From positions 1,054,001 to 1,118,000 of the forward strand of contig OY725503.1 in NCBI GenBank assembly GCA_963281255.1: 64,000 nt of DNA, written 5' to 3'. Under the pieces are notes generated by a model. The model was not told the origin of the DNA. It ran no database searches and saw only the letters and a program-made list of their open reading frames with translations. Both the position numbers and the translations under genes were made by a program. The DNA comes from Aphrocallistes beatrix. Taxonomy: Eukaryota > Porifera > Hexactinellida > Sceptrulophora > Aphrocallistidae. Positions 12,102 to 21,038 of the stretch are shown piece after piece; the first letter of the stretch is position 1; the number at the start of each line of letters is the position of its first letter.

Positions 12102-12179
12102 TTCTACATTTTAGAAATACTATAATTTTTTCCTGTTTTTGATTGTTAATTTTAGTTTTCTTCTTGTTCAAGCTATCTT

Positions 12180-12185
12180 AATAAA
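12180..12185 (+). promoter_or_regulatory. Polyadenylation signal AATAAA of the STELLO-like gene
   Basis: AATAAA lies about 80 bases after the stop codon, before the next repeat begins. Confidence 0.6.
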
Positions 12186-12309
12186 CCATGTTTCTTCATG
12201 TTCAGTGGATATCGGGAACACCACCATAACTAACATTGGTCCATCCATCGCTTACACATTGGCGCTAGTACTTGTACAATGTGCGCTAGTACATATACAC
12301 TAGTACAAT

Positions 12310-12350
12310 GTGTATCCCAATTTTAACGGCGTTAAAAATTAGGATACACA
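12310..12350. repeat. Short hairpin
   Basis: Imperfect inverted repeat, TGTGTATCC.. with ..GGATACACA, around GGC. It is preceded by reiterated CTAGTAC words. Confidence 0.5.
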
Positions 12351-12377
12351 GTTATCATCTTACATACTGTGCTACGA

Positions 12378-12646
12378 TGCAGATGCGGACATAACATCTC
12401 TAAATACGTCTTTCTTACTGTTATAATCGATATCGCACGAAAAATCACAAAATTTTTGATTTTTGATGCGTAATGATGACGTCATAACACTGATGAGTGG
12501 AAAACTGAAATTTCTAACTATTAAAACTGGTTACAATGACGTCACAATTCCATGATGGGTCGACATTTTCGTCTGAGGTCAGAATTTAGTGGAGCCATAG
12601 CCAAAAATCAGCTTTCTGTGCCTGGAGGTTTCTTCAATCAATTCGT

Positions 12647-12676
<30 letters not shown>
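12378..12676 (-). mobile_element. Helitron type R1, copy c (minus orientation, 3' end deleted)
   Basis: Complement of the R1 core, including two TGACGTCA words and the TTCAATCAATTCGTTAC block, ending in a TA microsatellite. The GC-rich 3' terminus is lost. A family A MITE is inserted in the TA tract at 12677. Confidence 0.7.
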
Positions 12677-12681
<5 letters not shown>

Positions 12682-13157
12682 TACCCGGACAAAAGTATTC
12701 GACCACCATAGAAACCGCCATACAAATAGTATTAAAGTGGGTCTATTCATAAAGGAATATGTACTCAAACTGTAAGGAATACTCTATTTTTTATTTAAAA
12801 TTCGTAAACAACACATTCTAATTACTCATTCTTGATAGCCTCAGCTTAATTACTAACCCCCAAGTTAATAAATATCAACATTTGATACTTGATGCTACTT
12901 GTCCCAAGTCACAGCCATTATATATGATGGCTTTTAGTGACACAAAGTGACATAGGTTGATAATTTTCTACATAAGAATAAGTGATTGAGCTCAAACTCT
13001 CAATTATAAATAATTAGAATGTGTAGATTACGAATTTGAACTAAAAAATAGAGTATTTTCTACTGTTTAAGGATATGTTCCTTTTTAAAAGATCTAATTT
13101 AATACTATTTGTATGGAAGTTTTCGTGGTGGTTGAATACTTTTGTCCGGGTAGTGTA
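12677..13157 (+). mobile_element. MITE family A, Tc1/mariner-type (copy 2)
   Basis: A 481-bp copy, clearly alignable end to end with 5529-6006. Ends are TA-CAGTACCCGGACAAAAG and its complement. Inserted in the TA tract of Helitron R1-c. Confidence 0.85.
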
Positions 13158-13169
13158 TATATATATATA

Positions 13170-13665
13170 TACAGGGAACCTCCATAATCCGACATTCAAT
13201 GGGAGACGAAAAAAATGTCGGATTAGCAAATTGTCGGATTATCGAATAACCTCCATAATCCGACATTTGTGGAAAATCAGCAAAATGCCGGATTATGGAG
13301 GTAAAATAACCTCCACAATCCGACATTTGTGGAAAATCAGCAAAATGTCGGATTATGGAGGTAAAATAACCTCCACAAACCGACAATATTTGACAGACGA
13401 ATAATTTGTCTGATCAAAGAGGTAAAATAACCCCTCCATAATCCGACATCATTTGAAAGAAGAATAATTTGTCGGATTATGGAGGTAAAATAACCTCCAT
13501 AATCCGACATTATTTGATAGACGAAAAAATTGTCGGATTATACAGGTCGAATGACTCGAATTTGCATTACTGGAAAATCATTAAATTGTCGGATTCAAAA
13601 AAACGATCCGTGAACAGAAATAATGTCGGTTTAGAGAAATGTCGGATTACAGAGGTTCCACTGTT
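13170..13665. mobile_element. Pogo-like MITE expanded into a tandem array of hairpins
   Basis: The outer ends are TA-CAGGGAACCTCC and GAGGTTCCACTGT. Between them lie about five to six successive roughly 55-65 bp units, each itself a hairpin: CCTCCATAATCCGACA, a short loop, then the complement TGTCGGATTATGGAGG, joined by TAAAATAA. The units differ mainly in the loop. Confidence 0.7.
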
Positions 13666-13678
13666 TATATATTATATA

Positions 13679-14298
13679 CAAGCGCGCTTCGCTTGCTTGC
13701 GCTGCGCGGCTTGCGGACACTGCGTGTCCGCAGATTTACCCAGTGGGAGCTTGGGGATATTAGAGAAACAATACGTCGCTTTCTTGTTTTATACTAAGCA
13801 CGCTGGATTGTCATTTGTCTACGGTTACATTAATGAAATCAGAACTGTAGCATAAATTTTGTTTCGTGATAAATATAATTTACTTCGTATTAAGTCAACT
13901 AATCCTGAATGTAAGCTCAATTTGAATACACAAAGTTCACATTGCTAAAGATTATTATACTTAAATAATCAATTCCAGACCATGTCGTTAAAAGTTATTT
14001 TATGATCGAATTGATTGATCGTAGCATATAACACGCTTCAATTGTTGTTAACAATCAAATAATAGACTCAAAATAGTAGTATTCAATCATTTATATGAAA
14101 TAGGATCGTGTGAATGGCATTATAAAAGGCTGATAATTGATTGGTTCACATAAACCAATGAATTTCAATCACAAATAGTTCTTTTGATTGTATGCATAAG
14201 TCACTACTAAATGATTCCAATGTATTTGCATTATAAAATAATCGAATTTGATTGGTCAGCACATTTTGTCAAAAATCCTGGAGTTTTAATATATAAGA
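13679..14298 (-). mobile_element. Helitron type R2, copy 1
   Basis: In element orientation it starts TCTTATATATTAAAACTCC after A and ends CGCGCTTG before T. The interior is unrelated to R1, with TATGCATAAGTCACTACT and CATTATAAAAGGCTG among the shared words, and no TA microsatellite. It is followed head-to-tail by copy 2. Confidence 0.75.
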
Positions 14299-14300
14299 TA

Positions 14301-15058
14301 CAAGCGCGCTTCGCTTGCTTGCGCTGCGCGGCTTGCAGATTTACCCAGTGGGCGCTTGCGAATATTAGAGAAACAATACGTCGCTTTCTTGTTTTATACT
14401 AATTACGCTGGATTGTCATTTGTCTATGGTTACATTAATGAAATCAGAACTGTAGCAGAAATTTTGTTTTGTGATAAATACTTAGTAGAATTTACTTCGT
14501 ATTAAGTCTTAAGTCAACTATCCTGAATGTAAGCTCAATTTGAATTCACAAAGTTCACATTGCTTAAGATTATTATACTTAAATAATCAATTCCAGTCCA
14601 TGTCGTTAAAAGTTATTTTATGATCGAATTGATTGATCGTAGCATATAACACACTTTAATTGTTGTTAACAATCAAATTATAGACTCAAAATAGCAGTAT
14701 TCAATCATTTATATGAAATAGAATCGTGTGAATGGCATTATAAAAGGCTGATAATTGATTGGTTTACATAAACCAATGAATTTCAATCAAAAATAGTTCT
14801 TTTGATTGTATGCATAAGTCACTACTATTTTATTCCAATGTATTTGCATTATAAAATAATCGAATTTGATTGGTCAGCACATTTTGTCACCTATCTCGGC
14901 GAGGTGTGAACATTTCGCTTAGATCTTCGAACTTAATCCTAGATTCATCATTTGACACCTACATGCCAATTTTCGTATTTCTACGACTTGCCAATTCTTC
15001 AATCAATTCGGACAAACAAACAAAAAAAAAAAAAATCCTAGAGTTTTAATATATAAGA
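14301..15058 (-). mobile_element. Helitron type R2, copy 2 (tandem)
   Basis: Same ends and about 560 bp of shared interior with copy 1. It also has an extra 5'-side block (14890-15030) containing CACCTACATGCCAATTTTCG and an A-rich tract. Type R3 has the same block, so R2 and R3 are mosaics of one family. Confidence 0.75.
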
Positions 15059-15508
15059 TACGTATATATGTTATGGGCAATCTGAGAAATTGGTCATTTT
15101 GCATAATGCCTAGGCAATATGCATAATGCTATTTTCTGAGTCAATATGCATAATGTCCAGACAATATGCATAATGCTTCACTCATTGGACAATATACATC
15201 ACGTCCAGAGACAATATGCATAATGCTTCTCTCATTGGACAATATACGAAATACAATTTTCCATACGCATTATACAAATTTTCTTGTTGTCAGCATTATT
15301 TTTACTAAACACTTTCGTAAAATCAAGATATATAAAATGATGTTTGATCAATTAATGATACGAATAATATACGTAAATCACTAATTATAAATAATTTGGG
15401 ATACACTCCTAATGCATTGTCTAGTCATTCTTCGATGATACTCAGCTATTTGGCCTATGTGTATGCTTAACTCATTCGTAGTACTATAAGGCCTTTATTT
15501 TCAAGACT

Positions 15509-15757
15509 CTACTTACTGCAGCTTTGGTTGTTGTGACACCTACTGTGACAAAGTCGATTTGGACGATAACACTTGCAAGTAGTACGAAGACATGTTTTCT
15601 TACAAGAGCAATGAAACATCCCTTGACCTGTCCCAACGGATTCATTACGTGCTACTTGTCGCAAAGAAATCTCTTTCTCTGTTTGAACATCATTTATCTC
15701 CAAAAATTTATGATCCAGGCATGGAGTAAATTGATTTCTGGTGTAATGTGAATTCAA
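15509..15757 (-). pseudogene. Cys-rich tail fragment of a transposon-encoded protein
   Basis: Fragment of about 82 aa with closely spaced cysteines (FHCSCKKTCLRTTCKCYR, CHSRCHNNQSC). This resembles the cysteine-rich tail found on some KRBA2/Ginger-type integrase-like transposases. That assignment is a guess from the cysteine pattern. The rest of the protein is absent, and the beginning of the frame lies inside the perfect palindrome at 15734-15838. A fossil piece of the surrounding element. Confidence 0.4.
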
Positions 15758-15838
15758 GAGGCCATATTTTGTACCTAGCTTGTAGCCTACAAGCTAGGTA
15801 CAAAATATGGCCTCTTGAATTCACATTACACCAGAAAT
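15734..15838. repeat. Perfect 105-bp palindrome with a one-base spacer
   Basis: Arms 15734-15785 and 15787-15838 are exact reverse complements (52 bases each), with only C at 15786 between them. Confidence 0.95.
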
Positions 15839-15840
15839 AT

Positions 15841-15869
15841 AATGGTACCTACAAGTTGTAGGTACCATT
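15841..15869. repeat. Perfect 29-bp palindrome with a one-base spacer
   Basis: AATGGTACCTACAA, one G, then its exact reverse complement. It begins two bases after the 105-bp palindrome. Confidence 0.95.
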
Positions 15870-16243
15870 ATGTTCAACTGCCACAACAACTGCTTTAATA
15901 TTCCGAATACTGACTCTCGACCTCCAAATACCCAATTAGAGTAAGTTTCTAATAATAGTTAATGATGGCCTAATCGTACCCATTCATTCATAATGTTTTG
16001 CTAGGAGCAAGACCAATGTTTGAGCAAGTGGAATTGTGTCGACCGGTGTTATATAACTAGCGGCAGAGAAATTCAATGATTATGCATATTGTCTGGACAT
16101 TATGCATATTGACTCAGAAAATAGCATTATGCATATTGCCTAGGCATATGCAAAATGACCAATTTCTCATATTGCCCATAATATATATATATATAATACT
16201 TACATACATATATACATTAATCGAGTTTTAATAGTAGGGATAA

Positions 16244-16954
16244 CGTATAACGCACCTTAAGTATAGTATTATTTATAACCCATATATTTATTTGTAGTTA
16301 TATCTTGAATTAAATACTAATTAGCACTTATATAATACAAGCGCACTTCGCTTGCTTGCACTACATCAGGACTACTCGATTTATGAAGACTATTCACATT
16401 CTTACGTTCTAAGTACGAAAATGGATTCTACACATTAAAATATTCTATATTAGCTGTTGAGACATCGCTTCTAATTAAAATATAAATTAGTTTCAAAGGT
16501 GTGAAAATATGTATACTATATACATTTCAACCCACGCTTGCCACAGGAATGTGTTGCGTCATTTCCGGTTTAAGCCATTTTCAATGGGGAAGCCATATAA
16601 GTTTGGGGTTACTACTATAAATAGAAAAATCCCAAGTGCATTCAAGGGTTATATAATTATATAACTATTAATAACTCATTAAAAAAATTGTATTACTTTC
16701 AAAGAGCCTTTTATTAGTCGTTGAGCTCTTACTTATATCTTTAAACAAAGCTTTGCAGTGGAGTGTTAAATTATCAAAGAGCTAAAGTATGGATATAGTA
16801 CGCTTATAAAACCGGAGGATGCGAAAATTGGTAAAAATCAAAATGTTAAATTTCGCAGTAGCGGGCGTACGGAGATACATACATACATATGGATGGATGT
16901 AGTACGGCCGTCCTTGCTATAAGGGCATCTCTCTACAGAAACTTCGCTTTTAAA
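16244..16954. other. Repeat-derived intergenic sequence
   Basis: An isolated R1 5' terminus in minus orientation lies just before it (about 16213-16243), and an isolated, mutated Helitron 3' terminus lies at 16338-16365 (CAAGCGCACTTCGCTTGC). The remainder shows no gene. Confidence 0.45.
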
Positions 16955-17172
16955 ATGGTCCCCCGAACCAAATTTAACAACCAAAACTGATCCCCCGGAC
17001 CAAATTAGCAACCAAAACTGATTCCTCGGACCAAATCTGGCAGCTAAAACTGGTCCCCCAGACTAATTTTGCATCCAAAACTGATCCCCAGGACCAAATT
17101 TGACTGCCAAAATTGATCCCCCGGTCTAAGTTTGGCGACCACAACTGGTCCCCCGGGTCAATTTTGGCCAGA
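16955..17172. repeat. Tandem repeat, about 32 bp x 7, diverged
   Basis: The unit resembles GATCCCCCGGACCAAATTTG followed by CAACCAAAACT. Units differ by several bases each. The reading frame across it is a by-product of the repeat. Confidence 0.75.
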
Positions 17173-17990
17173 CTAGAACTTTGTAAGGATAACATTTTAA
17201 ATGGATCACAAATTTATTGTCCGATATAAATCGCTGTTTTGGAAATCGTTTGATATTTTAGTTAATGTAATAAAATATTTATAATATACATAGCCTACTA
17301 TACATGTGTATAGTAGGCTATGATAATATATTATATTTTCAAAAACATCGAAATAAATGTTTCTGAAAATTATCAATATCGGACTGATCTTGTTCAAGGA
17401 AATTAAGGAGAAAATTGATAGGAATTGAGCAATTTGTTACGTGACCGTTTTCGAATGTGGCCATTTTGTTTGTTGCCATTTTTGTTTGTGGCCGTTTTTG
17501 TTGAGACCGTTTCGACCTGCGCCCATTTCAAGGATAATTCATAATATTTATTACATTAATTATCGATTAAGCCATTTATAATGCTCCATTTTCACCGCTA
17601 AAATTTTGCTTGAATCAAAAAATGAGAAAATGTCGCAAGTAACTGAGATGCCTGAGAGTGGTGGTATGCAACAGTGTAAATCTTATAATGGAACATGTTA
17701 AATGAGATAATCCAAAGCATATGATTGAATCTGCTAATGAGAAGCATTGTACCCAAGCTTATTAGTAGTGTAAAAGGAGGTATGGTTAGTTTATTGAGAA
17801 ATAGAGATTGTACACTTTCTCTTTCCAGAGATTGCGATGGAAAAATATAGCTAGATTAGCTATATGGGTTAAATAAATGGACTAACTTGCTAAATTAAGA
17901 AATGGAAACGCATGCAAAAGCAATGAAAGTATTGTAGCCACTATTTTCATTGTTTTACTTACGATTACATTTCTTTCAATAGAAGATCAG
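17173..17990. other. Intergenic with a hairpin; upstream of the 7TM gene
   Basis: A 15-bp-arm hairpin (CATAGCCTACTATAC, ATGT, complement) at 17289-17322 lies inside a weaker, longer inverted arrangement (about 17218-17385). Next come short GGCCRTTTTTGTTTG reiterations (17450-17530). No gene. Confidence 0.5.
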
Positions 17991-17994
17991 AAAG

Positions 17995-18002
17995 TATAAA
18001 AA
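17995..18002 (+). promoter_or_regulatory. TATA-like box of the 7TM receptor gene
   Basis: TATAAAAA, about 35 bases before the ATG. The paralogue at 2556 has TATAAAAT in a similar position, which supports a retained promoter arrangement. Confidence 0.45.
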
Positions 18003-18036
18003 CATTTAAAAAAATTAGAAACAAAAGTTCCAAAAA

Positions 18037-19182
18037 ATGTCAACTAAAGGTGAAGTACTAAATTTAGTCCTTTTCACTGGGCTCATTCTTCTAAACTTGT
18101 TTGTCTCTGTATTTTGGGTTGTGTACTTTATCTTCAAAATCAAGAGATGCCGAGTCTTCTTGAAAGTAGCGAGGAGAAATCTAGAATATTGTAGTTACGA
18201 TGACAACTCCTTGTTCGAGCTGGTCAATCTCAGAATTCTGCACACAGATAAAATTAAATACTACCTAATGCTCAGCATAGTTCTTTTAGAAGCGCTAGCA
18301 GTCATGTGTGTATGGATATATCATATGTACACACAAAGTGATTTGACCCTGAAATATTACGAAAATATCACAAATTTGGAAAATATTTGCGAAGGAACAA
18401 ATATAACACAGGCAAAATATATTCAAATCTCAAAATTTTGGCAATTTGGAATAACTCAAACACTCTATCTTCTCCCTAATGCACTTTTCTTGATAAGCAT
18501 TTCTATATCCATCAGTTTAACGAAGTTAATCGCAATGCAAATGAAACATCTTGATGCATGGCATAGGGTTCGAGCAGGACACATTAACAGACTCATTGTA
18601 ACTATCACGTTATCCATAATCAGTGTCATCATAATAGCGATACCACAAACTCGACTGTTTGGAATGCCAGTAATAATAATAATCTTCTCTATTTACCTCT
18701 TTCTGTTTTATATTAATGTTTCGAGGTTAAGGAAGGCACTACTACAGTATGCATACGAACGGCTAATACAGTATGGAAATAACCGTGTAGAGCTCTCACA
18801 ACTGAAAAGATACAAGGTCCTATCAACCTTGGTTATGATCGGAATGTGTCTCACATCAGTTTGTATCTTGATGGATGAACTCTTATTTCAGGTCACATCT
18901 ATTCTCTACTTTGGAAAATGCTACATTCCACTCATCTATAACATTCCATACACTCCAATCCTCCAATCTACTCAACAGCAGTTGATATTGTTTCAAGTAA
19001 GCAAGTACGGAATTAAGATAATCACGGCCCTTCTTGGCGTGTCGCTGTGTATTCTCCTGGTTCCGATATTGTTATCTTCAATTCTCAACGCACTTTGGCT
19101 GCTCTATAAACGATTCAAAAAAGGAGAAACTCTGAGATACAATTATGATTTACTTGAAAAACAATTGTTAACAGAAAGATAA
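18037..19182 (+). CDS. Orphan seven-transmembrane receptor
   Basis: Single-exon gene of 381 aa. Hydrophobic segments fall at about residues 8-33, 76-98, 138-165, 181-200, 205-222, 265-290 and 325-350, consistent with seven membrane passes. The loop between the second and third carries two N-glycosylation sites (NIT twice) and a cysteine. A Cys-containing loop (YFGKCYIPLIYNIPY) precedes the last segment. No DRY or NPxxY motif and no large ectodomain are seen, so the family cannot be named; rhodopsin class is not supported. It is an intact paralogue of 1415-2556 on the other strand. The most conserved shared region is residues 220-325. AATAAA at 19238-19243 ends the transcript about 55 bp after the stop. 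Confidence 0.75.
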   Translation: MSTKGEVLNLVLFTGLILLNLFVSVFWVVYFIFKIKRCRVFLKVARRNLEYCSYDDNSLFELVNLRILHTDKIKYYLMLSIVLLEALAVMCVWIYHMYTQSDLTLKYYENITNLENICEGTNITQAKYIQISKFWQFGITQTLYLLPNALFLISISISISLTKLIAMQMKHLDAWHRVRAGHINRLIVTITLSIISVIIIAIPQTRLFGMPVIIIIFSIYLFLFYINVSRLRKALLQYAYERLIQYGNNRVELSQLKRYKVLSTLVMIGMCLTSVCILMDELLFQVTSILYFGKCYIPLIYNIPYTPILQSTQQQLILFQVSKYGIKIITALLGVSLCILLVPILLSSILNALWLLYKRFKKGETLRYNYDLLEKQLLTER

Positions 19183-19237
19183 TGTTATTAGTGTGTTGTA
19201 TTTATTCAGAAAATCTTTTTCATGTATGTACAGTTGA

Positions 19238-19243
19238 AATAAA
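19238..19243 (+). promoter_or_regulatory. Polyadenylation signal AATAAA of the 7TM gene
   Basis: Located about 55 bases after the stop codon. Confidence 0.6.
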
Positions 19244-19942
19244 TGCCATATATTTCTTAACTATTTCTCTTTCAATATCCTTTGAGTGGTTTTAACATTA
19301 AATTCCATGGTAAGCCAAGATAAAGATGGGTTGATTGTGCTTATAAAACAGGTCAGAAAATAGCCTTATTCGTGCTAAATATATTGCGCAATAGCATGAT
19401 GACTTAACATAATTATGGAATAGGTATCCGTGGCTCTGCACTATGAGGATAAGATTTTGAGAAAACATTCCTGGTGTTAGTATCAATTAAAATCAGATAC
19501 GGCAAAATATTATTGCTTACAGCAGTTTTCAAATTAGAACAATTATGGAAGCATCCTAATCTCATATTACCATTCACTATTCCTCTTAATTAAATATTTG
19601 CTTTAAGAATAAACAATTGAGTTCTAATGAGAGTTTGTGTAATTGGAACTACACGCATATGTCAATATAGAAAATTAACGTTGGATATTCATAAATTAAA
19701 TGTAATATTTGCCGTGTTCAGTGTTAATCACACTTTATGCCCAAAAGAATTGAGAAAAATGTATGATATGTAGTGTGAGTACAATCAAGGGATCGTGCCT
19801 TTGAATAAGGAAATCCTTTATCTGTGTGTGTACCTTAAGTTTATAATAAGGCACACAGTTCCTGTATCCGAAACTATGATTAATTTTTACAGCTTCCTCA
19901 ATCAATTTAGAAAAGAATTATGAGAATTTTATGTTAAAAAAT
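19244..19942. other. Intergenic, nothing recognised
   Basis: AT-rich, no convincing coding or repeat boundary seen. Confidence 0.4.
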
Positions 19943-21038
19943 GGGGACGCTGCACTTGTCAGAATTTTGAAGTTGTCATTTGTCAGAATTTCCATTACTG
20001 GCGTTAGTCAGAATAGTTTTTATTGAGTTCTGACTAGTGATCGACCGGGGGGAGAATTTAGCCGGGGCCGGGCTGAACTGTTTTTGGCCGGGATCGGGGC
20101 CGGGAGACCGGTCGATCCCTAGTTGTTTCTAAAATACAACCTTCGAACCATTGGGTTTGGTTCGTTCAAGCTACCTCAGCCACCTCCTGAAGTTGATCTT
20201 CCAAACCGCAACTCAGAAATTGATGATGAAAGTTCGGCTTAAATATTTGTTAGTATAGGTAGATAGTAGATTCGTTAGTATAGGTAGTTAGTGCAGATTT
20301 GTTAGTATAGGTAGTTAGTGCAAGTAGGTAATAGGCTAAATTTATGTAGTTGTCATACAATTATAAAGTTTCCTTCGTAAACAACATGTTTTTCCAACTC
20401 AACTGGGCCCCGGCCAGGTTCAGGACTTTAAACCGGGGCCGGGGAAGGGACAGAAGTGGCCCGGATTGGCCGGGACCGGGGCCGGAGGACCGGTCGATCC
20501 CTAGTTCTGACTTAGTCAGAATAGTTTTTATTGCGTTCTGACTTTGTCAGAATAGTTTTTATTGAGTTCTGTCTTTGTTAGAATGGGAGTCAGGTTCTAC
20601 TCTAGTTTCGTGGGAGTGTGGTTGAGTGGCATTTTGTTTCTTTCAGAATGAATGGGAGAGCGAAAGTGAGCATTTTCGAGAGTAATATGTAAAAGAAAGG
20701 TGTGAAAAGGGGCATTTTATGTTCGAAATAGTGTCCATTTGAATGTGAAAGTGGCATTTTAATTTCGTGACGGGGTGATTGAGTGGCATTTAGTAGAATT
20801 CTAGAAATTCCATTCTAACAAGTGCAGAACTCTAAAAATCTCATTCTAACAAGTGCAGAATTCGATAAAAACCATTCTTTAAAAGTCAGAACACAATAAA
20901 AACTATTCTGACAAAGTCAGAACGCAATAAAAACTATTCTGACAAAGTTAGAACTCAATAAAAACTATTCTGACTAACGCCAGTAATGGAAATTCTGACA
21001 AATAACAACTTCAAAATTCTGACAAATGCAGGCGCCCC
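19943..21038. mobile_element. TIR element with GGGGCGCC-type ends (family X)
   Basis: Inverted ends of about 95 bp. Left begins GGGGACGCTGCACTTGTCAG; right is the complement, ending GCAGGCGCCCC. Both contain GTCAGAATTTTGAAG and GTTAGTCAGAATAGTTTTTA words that are further reiterated inside. A second element (20034-20505) sits inside. A related terminus (GGGACGCATGCATTTGTCCG) is at 60335-60410. Confidence 0.65.
20034..20505. mobile_element. GC-rich MITE nested in family X element
   Basis: Outer words CTAGTGATCGACCGG and CCGGTCGATCCCTAG face each other. Both ends carry GGCCGGGACCGGGGCCGG-like tracts, in sharp contrast with the AT-rich host. Superfamily not determined. Confidence 0.5.

Larger units (their letters stand above)
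15069..16187. mobile_element. TIR transposon with reiterated GCATAATG ends
   Basis: Inverted ends of about 110 bp (15069-15180 and about 16075-16187). Each holds repeated GCATAATGC/GCATTATGC words and the phrase GAGAAATTGGTCATTTTGCA. Inside is a Cys-rich coding fragment (15509-15757, minus) and two perfect palindromes. Superfamily not identified. It lies in TA-rich sequence next to the R2 Helitrons. Confidence 0.6.

Noticed and set aside
13105-13404. Frames on both strands across the hairpin array (repeated IIRH / SDYGG)
   Set aside because: The array is self-complementary, so both strands give similar open frames; nothing resembles a protein.
16974-17195. 73-codon minus-strand frame over the 32-bp tandem repeat
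   Set aside because: Repeat-driven frame without start context or homology.
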